DNA of 55,199 nucleotides from Opitutus sp. GAS368 (GCA_945903465.1 CAMDOF010000032.1:1-55199), one strand, 5' to 3'. Positions 17,144 through 26,578 are shown, counted from the stretch's first letter. A program made the numbers and translations. The notes: generated by a model from the letters alone, not told the origin.

Positions 17144-19849
17144 TTAGAACTTCTTGGTCACTTCCATATAGAGGAAGCGAGGGAGGAAGAAATTCGTTTG
17201 TTCAGCGTAGCCGGTCGTGGAGGCCGTGAGCGGTGGGTTTTTGTTGAACACGTTATTTGCACCGAGCGTGACCTTGGTCGCTGCGGCCAAGTCGTAACTG
17301 ATTTGCAGGCCCGTGATGGTCTGGGGCTTCACGCGGAGAGCACTGGGTGCGAGATCGGCGAAGCCGGCGATGTGATCGGCGGAGACGCCCGTGCTGAATT
17401 GTTGGTAATGCCACGTGAGGCTGGCGTTGCCGCGGAAATGGGGAACTTCGTAGGTGCGCAGCGTCTCGAGGGAGGCGAGATCGGGCCGGGTCTTGATGAT
17501 CGTGTGAAATACGGTGCTGCCCGCGGCGCGAGCCGTGAAACGGCCGAGTTGTTTTGTGGATACGCGATATTCGGCGCTCAGATCGACGCCCTTGGTGAGC
17601 GCGCTTCCGTAGTTGCCGGTGACCGTGCGAATGCGGAGGAGCTCACCCGGCAGATTGTTGGTGGTATCGCCGGCCGTAGGTGGGGCGCGATCGACGAAGC
17701 CAGGGAAGAGCGTGGGATTGGCAAGAATGATCGCGGGCGTCGCGGGTGAACCGATACGGTCGCTGACGTCGAGTTTGTAGAAATCAACACTCAGCGAGAG
17801 ACCCGCGAGTGCCGCGGGCTGGAAAAGTACGCCGTAGGTGAATGACGCGGATTTCTCCGGGTGCAGAAGTGGATTTCCTCCGGAGACCAGTTGGCGCTGG
17901 CCCGTCGCGCTATCGTTGATGTTTGCGCCCGGTTTGCCGGCGCGGAGCGGATCGGCGATGTTGAAAACAATACTCGTGGATTGCGGCTGATAGAGCTCTG
18001 CGAGCGAGGGAGCGCGATAGCCCTTGGCCCAAGAGGTGCGAAACGTCATCTGGGAATCGATGGGCTGCCAGCGGAGACCGAGCTTCGGCACCGAGGTGTT
18101 CTTGAAACCGGCATCGCCGTAATGTTCGGCGCGGCCCGCGGCATTTAATTCGAGCGTGGCAAGGCCGGGGATTTTTTGAGTACGGGCGGTAAGGGGCAGG
18201 TTGAACTCGGCATAAGCGGAGCGCACGCGGCGAGTGCCCTTGGACTGGGGAACGGGAGTCGACTGATTGAGGAGCTGATCCGCGGTACGGTGATCGCGGA
18301 AGCGTTCTTCGCGCCATTCAGCGCCGGCCGCGAGGTTCACATCGCCCGATGCGAGGGTGTAGACCGCGCCGGTGGCCTTGGCGCTCAGGCTAGTGAGCTC
18401 GGTGAACGCGTCGCGGGTGCCGGTGGTGACGAGACCGGCGATGGTGGCTGGGTTGTTTACGATCTTGGCTCCGTTAGTGAAAAGATTCAGCGCGGTCGCT
18501 TTGCTGGTATCGCGCAGAGCCGCGTTGACGGCGGCCTGCGAGAGCCAGCCCGAGGGCAAGTCGTTGTGAGCGGTGGCGCGGTTATAAAGGAAGGAGGCAT
18601 CCCAGAGCCAGGTGGTGGCGACTTTGCCCGTGACACCCGTGACCAAGCGTTTGAACTCGTTGGTCGTCTCGGTCACGCGCGGTCCGGCCTCGGTGAAACG
18701 GTAGATGAGTGTGGCGCCGGCCACGGGATCGTTGGTGACGGCCGCGCCGAACGGGTTGAACACGGCATTGGCGGGGAGCGTCACGGCATTGAGGTTGGTG
18801 ATGGGGCTGGGCGAGAGATATTCGAGCTGGTTATTTTTCTGGAAATTGGCTTCGCCGTAAACCGTGAGCGTGGAGCTGAGTTCGTAGCTCGCGGTGGCGA
18901 GTACGCCGTAGCGAGTGGCGCGTGGCTGCGGAGTGAGGGCCTCGTTGCTATTGAAACGATTCTGTGTCGCGGTGGCGGCCGTCGTATTGAAAACTGGCGG
19001 GAAGGCTGTGGTCGAGGAGTCGACGGTGAAAGTGCGAGCGGCCGCCGCGGTGCCGGCGGGAATGGGCGCCCCAGTGATGGGATTGGTTGCGCCGATGGGA
19101 GCGGTGAATGTGCCGGGGTTGGCGCCGTTGGAGAGAAAGAGGAGCTTGGGGGAGAGCTCGCCGTACTGGATTTTAGCTTGATGGAGGAAGTTGGCGAGGG
19201 CGAAGATCTTCAGCGGTCCGGAGCGGGCGCCCGTGAAGACGCTGCCCTTGACCGTATTTGCGGCGATGCCGCCGGGGAAGTCCCCGTAGAAGCCACGTAC
19301 GGTGGTTCCTTGAACGTTGTCCTTTAGGATTAAGTTAACCACCCCCGCCACGGCGTCGGCGCCGTAGATGGCGGAGGCGCCGTCTTTTAAGACCTCAACG
19401 CGAGCGATGGCGTCGACGGGTATCATGTTGAGATCGACGAACTGAAGGGTGCCGAGGGAGGCGGCGCTGCCGCCTTGGGCGAACGGGGCGGCGGTGACGC
19501 GGCGGCCGTTCAGCAGCACGAGGGTGGCGTTCGCACCGAGGCCGCGGAGAGAGACTGAGGCGGTGCCGGGGGAAGAGGTATTCACGCGATTCTCGCCAAA
19601 GCCGTTGGCGCCGGCCTCGGGGATTTTTTTCAGGAAGGTGAAGAGGCTGCCGGTGCCGGCCTGTTCGATCTCGGCGGCGGTGACCACCCGCAGATTGGCC
19701 CCGCCAGTGGATTCACCGGCGCGGAGGTTGGAACCGGTGACGGTAAACGCCTCGAGGAGAGTCGGGGCGGTCGCACGGGGCGCGTTGCTCTGGGCCGCCA
19801 GCAGGGCAGGGAGCGCAGCGGCGAGGATGATGGTTGGTAGTAATCGCAT
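17144..19849 (-). CDS. TonB-dependent outer-membrane receptor
   Basis: A 901-residue outer-membrane transporter with signal peptide MRLLPTIILAAALPALLAAQS. The plug domain spans ~30-200 (LRAGESTGGANLRVVTAAEI, SVSLRGLGANATLVLLNGRR, VLKDGASAIYGADAVAGVVN). The beta-barrel runs to the terminal aromatic residue (MEVTKKF, ending in Phe, as expected for BAM recognition). The TonB box is not obvious; the stretch around LLEAFTVTGS at the mature N-terminus is the best candidate. It is 54 nt downstream of the amidohydrolase gene on the same strand, so the two are probably cotranscribed, with the nucleoside hydrolase further upstream. The context suggests uptake of a nucleoside or other purine/pyrimidine compound. 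This is inference, since receptor sequence alone does not tell the substrate. Confidence 0.92.
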   Translation of the reverse strand: MRLLPTIILAAALPALLAAQSNAPRATAPTLLEAFTVTGSNLRAGESTGGANLRVVTAAEIEQAGTGSLFTFLKKIPEAGANGFGENRVNTSSPGTASVSLRGLGANATLVLLNGRRVTAAPFAQGGSAASLGTLQFVDLNMIPVDAIARVEVLKDGASAIYGADAVAGVVNLILKDNVQGTTVRGFYGDFPGGIAANTVKGSVFTGARSGPLKIFALANFLHQAKIQYGELSPKLLFLSNGANPGTFTAPIGATNPITGAPIPAGTAAAARTFTVDSSTTAFPPVFNTTAATATQNRFNSNEALTPQPRATRYGVLATASYELSSTLTVYGEANFQKNNQLEYLSPSPITNLNAVTLPANAVFNPFGAAVTNDPVAGATLIYRFTEAGPRVTETTNEFKRLVTGVTGKVATTWLWDASFLYNRATAHNDLPSGWLSQAAVNAALRDTSKATALNLFTNGAKIVNNPATIAGLVTTGTRDAFTELTSLSAKATGAVYTLASGDVNLAAGAEWREERFRDHRTADQLLNQSTPVPQSKGTRRVRSAYAEFNLPLTARTQKIPGLATLELNAAGRAEHYGDAGFKNTSVPKLGLRWQPIDSQMTFRTSWAKGYRAPSLAELYQPQSTSIVFNIADPLRAGKPGANINDSATGQRQLVSGGNPLLHPEKSASFTYGVLFQPAALAGLSLSVDFYKLDVSDRIGSPATPAIILANPTLFPGFVDRAPPTAGDTTNNLPGELLRIRTVTGNYGSALTKGVDLSAEYRVSTKQLGRFTARAAGSTVFHTIIKTRPDLASLETLRTYEVPHFRGNASLTWHYQQFSTGVSADHIAGFADLAPSALRVKPQTITGLQISYDLAAATKVTLGANNVFNKNPPLTASTTGYAEQTNFFLPRFLYMEVTKKF

Positions 19850-19903
19850 GGTGGTTTGGTGTGGTGGGGAGTGAGTTGTGGCCGAGACTGTTTGGTTGCG
19901 CGG

Positions 19904-21319
19904 CTACGGAAGACCGCGGGCGACCGCAGTAGTGATTTTTTCGCTGAGGCCGCGGACGCGGCTTTTTAGCTCGGCGCGATCGACGGTTTTGATGACGCGA
20001 TTTTCCATGATGACGCGGCCGTGCACGATCGAGGTGATGACATCGCGAGGGCTGGCGGCGTAGACGAGCGCTGAATACACATCGTAGAAAGGCTGTAGTG
20101 CGGTGGCCTCGCGATCGATGAAAATGATATCGGCGAGTTTGCCCGGCTCGAGCGAGCCGAGGCGATCTTCAAGATGTAAGGCGCGGGCCCCGCCCCGAGT
20201 GGCCATCGTAACGACGTCGAGCGCGGGCATGACATTACGGTCGCGGCGGTCGAGTTTGTGAACCTTCGCCACGTAGCCGAGTTGGCCGATGATATCCAGC
20301 GTGTTGCCGCTCATGGGCCCATCGGTGCCCAAGCCGATGCGCAGGCCCTCGTTGAACATCGCGAGGGCCGGCGCCACCCCCTTGGCCGATTTGATGTTGG
20401 CGACCATATTGTGGGCGATGCCGACGTCGCGCGCCTTGAGCAGGGCGATATCAGCGGGGGTTACGAAGATGCAGTGCGCGGCGACCAGGCGGGCGTTGAG
20501 CAGGCCGACGGAGTCAAGATATTCGACGGGTGTCTGGTTACGTTCCCGGCGCAAGGTGGCGACCTCGTCGGGCATTTCGGCGAGATGGATGAGGACGGGA
20601 AGATTGAGTTCGGCTGAGAGTTTAGCGACTTGGCGGAGGTGCGTTTCGTCAAGGGAGTAAGGCGAGTGCGGTGCGAGGGCTGGCGTGATCAGCGGGTCGT
20701 CGCGGTAGGCTGCGGCGAAGGTCTTGGCATAGGCCAGACCGCCGTAGGGCGCGGGGGCGTCGGGTGTAGGGAAATCAAGGATACTTTGCCCGAGGATACC
20801 GCGGAGGCCGACCTGTCGCGTGGCCCGAGCGACCTCATCTTCGAAATAGTACATATCGACGAAGGTGGTGACGCCGCCCTCCGCCATTTCGACGATGCCG
20901 TGGAGACCTCCCCAGTAAACCAGTTCCCGATCGACGAGCGCCTTTTCCAGCGGGAAGATAAGTTTGCGCAGGCGGTCGGGAACGTCGTCCCCCAAGCCCC
21001 GGAACACCGTCATCGAAGCGTGGGTGTGCGTGTTGATCATGCCCGGCATCACGATGGCCCCGCGCGCATCGATCGTCCGCGGTGCGCGATAGGCGGCCGC
21101 CATGTCGGTGGGTCCAACGGCTACGATCCGGGCCTCGCGGATGACGATGGTGCCGTCGGCGATGATTTCGCGGCGATCGTTCATGGTGACGATGTAGCCG
21201 TGCGTGATGATCAGATCCGCCGGTAAAGGCGGACTTTTTTTCGGCTCCTGGGCGCACGCGATCGCCGCGCTAAGAAGCATAGCGGCGAGGTTGCGGCGGA
21301 AGGAAGTCAGCGGTAGCAT
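19904..21319 (-). CDS. Exported TRZ/ATZ-type amidohydrolase (nucleoside or base deaminase-like)
   Basis: A 471-residue metal-dependent hydrolase of the amidohydrolase superfamily, closest in look to the S-adenosylhomocysteine/5'-methylthioadenosine deaminase and chlorohydrolase group. The metal motif is PGMINTHTHA. APHSPYS, HLAEMPDE and AAHCIFVT hold the other His ligands and catalytic Glu, GTDGPMSGN the Asp. ATRGGARALHLEDRLGSLEPGK is the usual C-terminal block (ATRGGARALH and LGSLEPGKLADI). A signal peptide (MLPLTSFRRNLAAMLLSAAIACAQE, that is MLPLTSFRR then LAAMLLSAAIACA) implies periplasmic or membrane location, unusual for the cytosolic SAH/MTA deaminases. The ATG at 21319 is chosen because it begins the signal peptide. 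The upstream TTG at 21349 adds ten unlikely residues. Confidence 0.88.
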   Translation of the reverse strand: MLPLTSFRRNLAAMLLSAAIACAQEPKKSPPLPADLIITHGYIVTMNDRREIIADGTIVIREARIVAVGPTDMAAAYRAPRTIDARGAIVMPGMINTHTHASMTVFRGLGDDVPDRLRKLIFPLEKALVDRELVYWGGLHGIVEMAEGGVTTFVDMYYFEDEVARATRQVGLRGILGQSILDFPTPDAPAPYGGLAYAKTFAAAYRDDPLITPALAPHSPYSLDETHLRQVAKLSAELNLPVLIHLAEMPDEVATLRRERNQTPVEYLDSVGLLNARLVAAHCIFVTPADIALLKARDVGIAHNMVANIKSAKGVAPALAMFNEGLRIGLGTDGPMSGNTLDIIGQLGYVAKVHKLDRRDRNVMPALDVVTMATRGGARALHLEDRLGSLEPGKLADIIFIDREATALQPFYDVYSALVYAASPRDVITSIVHGRVIMENRVIKTVDRAELKSRVRGLSEKITTAVARGLP

Positions 21320-21493
21320 AGGCGAGCGCGGAGAGTGGGAATGAGGCAAATGGGCCGCGTGCCAAGTCTGTAATTGGAGGGAGTCATCTTGAGCCGTAGC
21401 CGTGACGCCGCCGGAGCCGGCGCAGTTGGCATGAGTTGAGGCGGGAATGCCGGATCGAGCGAGGCGGGCCCAGCCGTTTGGCGTTCGGCGACG

Positions 21494-22492
21494 CTAGCGT
21501 GAGGAGAGTTGCCGGAATAGCTCGTAGAAGCGGGCGTCGTCCAAGCGTTGTTGGACGCGGATGGACTGCTCGCCTTGGCGAGGTTGGTGGCCGGCGGCCC
21601 AGCTCAGCGTGTCCCCGTAGCCGTGACCGGAGTCGAGATTGACGTCGACGAAGAAGTGATCGGTTTGCGTTACAAGTGATTCATCGAGCCAGGTCGCGGC
21701 GGCCACTTCATCCCACATGGGGCGGTGGCGCGTCGCGAAGCGATCAAGATAGCGGGAGAGGGGCGTGGCGGCTTGGGCGATGGCGGTGAATAATTCCGGG
21801 GATGAGCGTGTATGCTGTGAGACGTCGATCGGCGAGCACGTGATGCGCGCCCACGGAGCGCGCAGGACGGCGCGGGCGGCTTCGGCGTCGAAGCGGATAT
21901 TGAATTCGCGGCGTGGAGTGTGTTTGAACTCGCGCGCCTCCGTGGTTGGGTTGAATGAGCCGCCCATAAAGTGGAGCTCGCGGACGAGGGTGGGCAGTTG
22001 GGGTTCGAGGGCGAGGGCCTGGGCGATGTCGGTGAGAGGGGCTGCGCACCACAGCGAGATCTCGCCGGGGTGAGCGCGGGCCTGACGAACGATGAAGGCG
22101 GCGGCGGTTTCGGGAGAGGGTGCCGTTGTCGGGTTGCCCTCGGGCAGATCAGGCGTGAAATGTGGGTCGGCCCATTTTCCTGGGCGGGCGAGATCCCATG
22201 CGCCGTTGTAAACGAGGCGTCCGTGCTGTTTTTCCCACGCCGCGGTGGCCGCGGGCGTATTGACGAGAGGTTGCTCTGCGCCCGGGACGACGGGAATATC
22301 GGTACGGCCAATAATTTCGAGAAAACGCAAGGCATGGCGGACCTGATGATCGCGCCAGTGATCGCCCGTGGGTACGCAGATGCCAAGGACCTCGGTCTCC
22401 GGAGATTGAATGAGTAAGGCGATGGATTGCAGGTTAGTCGTGGCCGGACCAAGCGTATCCTGATCGATGATAAGTTTGCGACGGGCAGGCAT
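21494..22492 (-). CDS. Nucleoside hydrolase family protein, atypical metal motif
   Basis: A 332-residue protein of the inosine-uridine nucleoside hydrolase fold, which splits ribonucleosides into base and ribose. Support comes from the N-terminal KLIIDQDTLGP strand, HWRDHQVRHALRFLEIIGR with DIPVVPGAEQPL, ISLWCAAPLTDIAQAL, LHFMGGSFNPTTEAREF, REFNIRFDAEAARAVL and the late Asp in PMWDEVAAATWL. The canonical DTDPGIDDA calcium motif is replaced here by DQDTLGPATTN, so at least one usual Asp ligand is missing or moved. There is no signal peptide, so it is cytoplasmic. It lies 174 nt upstream of the exported amidohydrolase on the same strand. Its ATG overlaps the earliest ATG of the divergent phosphoribosyltransferase (shared CATG at 22490-22493). 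Confidence 0.85.
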   Translation of the reverse strand: MPARRKLIIDQDTLGPATTNLQSIALLIQSPETEVLGICVPTGDHWRDHQVRHALRFLEIIGRTDIPVVPGAEQPLVNTPAATAAWEKQHGRLVYNGAWDLARPGKWADPHFTPDLPEGNPTTAPSPETAAAFIVRQARAHPGEISLWCAAPLTDIAQALALEPQLPTLVRELHFMGGSFNPTTEAREFKHTPRREFNIRFDAEAARAVLRAPWARITCSPIDVSQHTRSSPELFTAIAQAATPLSRYLDRFATRHRPMWDEVAAATWLDESLVTQTDHFFVDVNLDSGHGYGDTLSWAAGHQPRQGEQSIRVQQRLDDARFYELFRQLSSR

Positions 22493-23087
22493 GGTACGAG
22501 AAGCGGCGGAGGAGGAAAGTGGTGGTGGTGAAAAGTTGACGTTGCGTTGCCGGCCGTGGGGCGACTCAACGGAAGGCGTGGATTATCTGCGCCTGATTGA
22601 TCGGAGCAAGCTGCACTATAAGCGGAGCGATGTGACGCCTATTTTTGGAGAGCCAGCGGCCTTTGGGGCGTTGGTGGAGGATTTACTCGCGCCGTTTCGC
22701 GATGTGCGGATTGAGCGGGTGGTGGGTACAGATGCGCTGGGCTTTGTGGTGGGGACGGCGCTCGCCTTAAAACTGGGCGTGGGGTTCGTTCCGGTGCGCA
22801 AAGGCGGTAAATTGCCGGTGAAGCACGAGCGGGTGTCGTTTCGTGATTATTCAGGAGCGGAGAAGGTCTTGGAACTGCGCGCTGAGCCTTGGCCGCCGAG
22901 CACGCGGGTTTTGCTCGTTGATGAATGGATCGAGACTGGGGCCACCGCGCGGGCCGCCGCGCAGCTGATTGAGGGAGCGGGCGGAGTGGTGGTGGGGATT
23001 GCGGCGATTGCTTTTCGTAAAAATGCGCAGACGTCGGCGCTGTGGGCAAAGTACCGCTGCCACGGGGTCTGGCCGGAGCAGGCGTAA
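22491..23087 (+). CDS. Adenine phosphoribosyltransferase-like protein
   Basis: About 198 residues of the type I PRTase fold. RSDVTPIFGEPAAFGALVED (~45-64) and the PRPP loop VLLVDEWIETGATA (~140-153) are typical of APRT-related proteins, which turn a purine base and PRPP into the nucleotide. GTDALGFVVGTALALKLG and FVPVRKGGKLP complete the fold. The start is uncertain. ATG at 22491 overlaps the start of the divergent nucleosidase, whereas TTG at 22536, preceded by a GGTGG-type sequence, gives a length closer to relatives. Paired with the nucleoside hydrolase it would let bases freed from nucleosides be re-used. Catalytic preference (adenine or other) is not provable from sequence. Confidence 0.85.
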   Translation: MVREAAEEESGGGEKLTLRCRPWGDSTEGVDYLRLIDRSKLHYKRSDVTPIFGEPAAFGALVEDLLAPFRDVRIERVVGTDALGFVVGTALALKLGVGFVPVRKGGKLPVKHERVSFRDYSGAEKVLELRAEPWPPSTRVLLVDEWIETGATARAAAQLIEGAGGVVVGIAAIAFRKNAQTSALWAKYRCHGVWPEQA

Positions 23088-24180
23088 GGCGGCGGTGCGC
23101 TTGACCCGCGGGCGGACGGTTTGGGTGGCGTTCTCGCGGAGAGAGCGCCCCGCGGCAGGAGGAGTGAAGCGTTTGCTCGCCGGTCGCGGATGAGGCGCCG
23201 CGCGCCGTGGCGCAAAGCCCGCCCTACGTGGCGTAACTCAAAAGCCCCCATCGTCAGCCTGCCCTTGGAAATCCGCATCGGGTCGCCGGCCGCAGCACCC
23301 GCTTAGGTCGCGCTCACGGCGGCGACCCCCGCCCACCGCCGGGAACTCGCCGTAATGAAGCACGCCGGCCGACCTTTTAAAAATGCCGGGCTGAAAAAGT
23401 GCTCAAAATCGACGACCTGCCGCAGGAAATAATCGCCAGCAAGCGGCGACAGATGGCATCGAACAGGAAGTTTCGTGGGGCGTTCATTTCGTATCCAAGG
23501 TGTGGTGACGCCTCGCCGCTTATAATCGCAGGCTGATGGAGGCATCAACCTAACCGGCTCGCGACCGATCTTACCGCGCGCGGCCCTGCAAGGCATCCGA
23601 CGACAACTTTGGAAACGATCACGACGACATCCAAGAGCTGGCCGAGGCGCCGGCGCCCTGCGCTGGACCGCTAAGCAGAACGAACGCTTAGGGTGTCCTC
23701 GGCGATGGTTTCCCCGAAGCTACCTAAAATCATCGACTCGTCGCTCCAGGATCTGACCCCCAGCGATTTGCAGCGGTTGGATGGCAGCGACCATAAATTG
23801 CGCCGGCGACTCCCTCGCCAGCAACAGGACGAAGTCCAACATCGAAACTCCGCCGAGAATTGAAAAACTAACCGCAACCCATACCCAGCACTCGGCTCCT
23901 CAATTAAAATTAGGGGGCCGTGGACTTGCACGTCCTTTTGTGAGGCTCGAGGTCGCTTACTGAGGTCGGCGGTCCCGGCCTTGGCGACGGCCGCTACCAG
24001 CGACGCGGATTTGAGGCTTGGCGATTTTCGTTCAGCGGCACGGTATATAGAAAATCAAGTTCTGCCAAAGCAGGCTGGGGGTTGGGTATGCTTGGGGGTA
24101 AGGAGGTCTGGCGGCTGCGAAAATCCTTGAGCGCGCCGAGTATGAGATATCCACGTGAAAGAAATCGGCTTCGATCCGCT
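23088..24180. other. 1.1-kb intergenic stretch without recognisable genes
   Basis: No frame gives a convincing protein. A few short open stretches (for example from ATG at about 23705) look like decayed coding sequence, but no family could be assigned. No insertion-sequence signature, hairpin with a T-run or RNA gene was seen. Confidence 0.5.
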
Positions 24181-25407
24181 TTAACCCGCCCCGAAGAAGG
24201 CGAGGATGCGCCGCAGACTGGTGACGAGCACCTCGATTTCGGCTTCGGTGTTGTAGATATAAAAACTCGCGCGGGTCGTGCCAGTCAGGCCGAGTTTGCG
24301 CATGAGCGGCTGGTTGCAGTGATGCCCTCCGCGGAGAGCAAGACCGTCTTCATCCGCAAACGTGACGATGTCGTGCGCGTGCACGTCGGAAAAGGCGAAG
24401 CTGACCATACCGCTCCGCGCGCCGGTTGGTCCAAGTAGTCGGATACCCGGAATTTTTGCCAGCTGATCGTAAGCGAAGCCGGTGAGGGACTGGTCGTGTT
24501 TGGCGATTTCTGCGCGGTCGAGAGCGTCGAGGTAGTCACAGGCGCGGCCGAGGGCAATGGCGCCCGCGATATTGGGGGTACCGGCCTCAAAGCGTTCGGG
24601 GGCGGGTTTCCATCGCGCACTTTCGTAAGTAACGTTCGCGACCATACCGCCGCCGGTTTCGTCTGGATCCAGCGATTCCAGTTGTTCGCGACGACCGTAG
24701 AGGACGCCAATGCCTGTAGGGCCGCACATCTTATGGCCGGAGAAGACGACGAAATCGGCCCCGATGGCCTGAACGTCCAGCGGGCCGTGGCCGATCGATT
24801 GCGCCGCGTCAATTACACTGATGGCCCCGACGGCACGAGCGCGTCGACACAGTTCCTCAACGGGATTGATCACTCCCAGTGTATTTGAAATATGCGTACA
24901 CGTGAAGATTTTTACCGCCGGCGTGAGCAGCTGATCAAGCTGCGTGAGATCGAGGCCCCCTTCCGCATCGGCGCCGACGACGGGGAGATAGCGGATGGTG
25001 GCGCCAGTTGCCCGCGCGACCTGCTGCCACGGCACGAGGTTGGAGTGGTGCTCCATTTCCGTTGTCAGAATGACATCTCCCGGGCGGAGTTTCGCCCCGA
25101 GACTGTGTGCCAAGAGGTTGATGCCCTCGGTGGTTCCTCGGGTGAAGATGATTTCAGTGGCCGCCGCATTGATAAATCTGGCGAGGCGTGCGCGCGCGGT
25201 CTCGTAAGCATCGGTTGAGCGCATGGAGAGCGCGTGGAGCCCACGGTGCACGTTACTGTTGTCGCGTTCGTAAAAGTGAACGAGCGCGTCGATTACGGCC
25301 CGTGGTTTTTGCGCGGTGGCGGCGTTATCGAGATAGATGAGCGGCTTACCGTGTACCTGTTGATGCAGGATGGGAAAGTCGGCGCGGATGTTTTTCCAAG
25401 GAGACAT
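24181..25407 (-). CDS. sufS: Cysteine desulfurase SufS
   Basis: A 408-residue PLP enzyme that removes sulfur from cysteine as a protein persulfide for Fe-S cluster assembly. The motifs are YLDNAATAQKP near residues 25-34, TEMEHHSNLVPWQ (117-128), THISNTLG (171-178), the PLP lysine K226 in SGHKMCGPTG, and the persulfide Cys C364 in LRGGHHCNQPLM, typical of group II/SufS. The ATG at 25407 (MSPWKNIRADFP) is chosen because the family begins there. The frame stays open upstream into sufU. It lies 11 nt after sufU, which fits a SufU-dependent pair. No sufBCD is in the window. Confidence 0.95.
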   Translation of the reverse strand: MSPWKNIRADFPILHQQVHGKPLIYLDNAATAQKPRAVIDALVHFYERDNSNVHRGLHALSMRSTDAYETARARLARFINAAATEIIFTRGTTEGINLLAHSLGAKLRPGDVILTTEMEHHSNLVPWQQVARATGATIRYLPVVGADAEGGLDLTQLDQLLTPAVKIFTCTHISNTLGVINPVEELCRRARAVGAISVIDAAQSIGHGPLDVQAIGADFVVFSGHKMCGPTGIGVLYGRREQLESLDPDETGGGMVANVTYESARWKPAPERFEAGTPNIAGAIALGRACDYLDALDRAEIAKHDQSLTGFAYDQLAKIPGIRLLGPTGARSGMVSFAFSDVHAHDIVTFADEDGLALRGGHHCNQPLMRKLGLTGTTRASFYIYNTEAEIEVLVTSLRRILAFFGAG

Positions 25408-25418
25408 CGCGGGGGGGA

Positions 25419-25895
25419 TCAGCGGGTTAAGCTTTCGGAGAGGGTGCTGGTTGCAGCGCTCTTCAAGGCGTTTAACGCGGCGTGCCAGCCGAGGGTTGCG
25501 CACTTAATACGAGCGGGAAAAGTATGGACGCCGGCAAACGCGGCGAGATCGCTGATTTCCTCCGGGGCTTGGCCGGTCGTGACGATTTCGTGGAAGTTTT
25601 TGAACATCGACTCGAATTCCGCGGCGGTCTTTCCCTTCGCTAGGGTCGTCATGAGCGACGCACTCGCCTGGGAAATGGCGCAACCGGAGCCGTCAAAGGT
25701 GATGGCACTGATCTGTTCCGGCTGATGGGGCGTAGCAGGCGGCTCGAGTCTTAAATAAACGCTGCATTGGTCGCCGCACGTAGGGTTATCGCCATGGGCG
25801 ATGCGGTTGGCCGTGGGGAGTTTGCCGCGGTTACGTGGGCGCTTGTTGTGGTCGAGAATGACCTGTTGATAGAGCTCGGAGAGATCGCCAGACAT
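25419..25895 (-). CDS. sufU: SufU-type Fe-S assembly / sulfurtransferase protein
   Basis: 158 residues of the NifU/IscU-like fold. DLSELYQQVILDHNKRPRN is the typical SufU start. The three zinc/sulfur Cys residues are C40 (NPTCGDQ), C72 (GSGCAIS) and C132 (RIKCATLGW), with D42 as the fourth ligand. The insert between C72 and C132 characteristic of SufU rather than IscU is present. In Gram-positive systems SufU is a zinc protein that takes the persulfide from SufS, and the adjacency to sufS fits that role. It is the first gene of the sufU-sufS pair. Confidence 0.93.
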   Translation of the reverse strand: MSGDLSELYQQVILDHNKRPRNRGKLPTANRIAHGDNPTCGDQCSVYLRLEPPATPHQPEQISAITFDGSGCAISQASASLMTTLAKGKTAAEFESMFKNFHEIVTTGQAPEEISDLAAFAGVHTFPARIKCATLGWHAALNALKSAATSTLSESLTR

Positions 25896-26086
25896 AGTGA
25901 GACAACCAATCTCGGTGGGTTGCCGTCGAATGGCAACTCGTGAGCGGCGTCTTTAGCGATGTGGATGGACCCATTGGAGCGTTGGTAAGAGGATCTTCGC
26001 TGCGTGGTGAGTCGAGTGGATGCGTGGTGGACTTTTGACGAACGGCGGCGCAGGTGGGTTTGAGTTTTACCGCTGGCTCTGGGGGT

Positions 26087-26578
26087 TCAGGGTTCAAGCC
26101 TAACTTTAACGACGCGGTCGGCGATTAAATCGACATAGAGTTTTCCTAGAGGCGTGTCGCCGATATCGGAGAGAGTCGGTTGGAGGGGGCTGGTCTTGGT
26201 ACTCGTCAGGGAGGGGCCACCGGGGGCGCTGGATGAGAGCATGGGACCGGGCTGCGCTTTCAGACCGGGATGATTAAGGGTGAGTTTAGAGGCGTTATCC
26301 TGAGTGTAGAGGTAGTTTCTGTAAACCCAGGTTTCGACCGTTCCCTGCGGGGTTTCGACGGAGGAGGTGAGGTTGGGTTTACCGAGGGCCATGTAGACCA
26401 TCGCGGAGGAGAAGCCGTGGTTGACCAGGCCGTTTTGGATGAGCTCTTGTGAAAACGAGTCGAGGGATTTGAAGAGGACGGTATTTTCAGAGATTCGGTG
26501 GATGCGGGGACTTTGACAGCCGAAAGAGAAGAGGAGTGCGAGACCGGGGAGTAATCTGCGGTGGCGGTGGGCTAGCAT
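26087..26578 (-). CDS. Small lipoprotein, possibly BamE/SmpA-like
   Basis: A 163-residue protein with a lipoprotein signal (LLPGLALLFSFGC, lipobox FGC). The mature part contains LIQNGLVNHGFSSAMVYMAL then GKPNLTSSVETPQGTVETWV, reminiscent of the helix-strand layout of small BamE/SmpA domains (G.s...V...lG.P...), though too weak to name firmly. The C-terminus ends GKLYVDLIADRVVKVRLEP. It lies upstream of sufU with a 190-nt gap and the same direction. Its function is unknown. Confidence 0.75.
   Translation of the reverse strand: MLAHRHRRLLPGLALLFSFGCQSPRIHRISENTVLFKSLDSFSQELIQNGLVNHGFSSAMVYMALGKPNLTSSVETPQGTVETWVYRNYLYTQDNASKLTLNHPGLKAQPGPMLSSSAPGGPSLTSTKTSPLQPTLSDIGDTPLGKLYVDLIADRVVKVRLEP

Noticed and set aside
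18176..19327. Long plus-strand open frame (383 codons) opposite the first TonB receptor
   Set aside because: It is antisense to a well-supported receptor. Its translation is Gly/Glu/Arg-rich with no domain, as expected from the third-codon-position GC bias.
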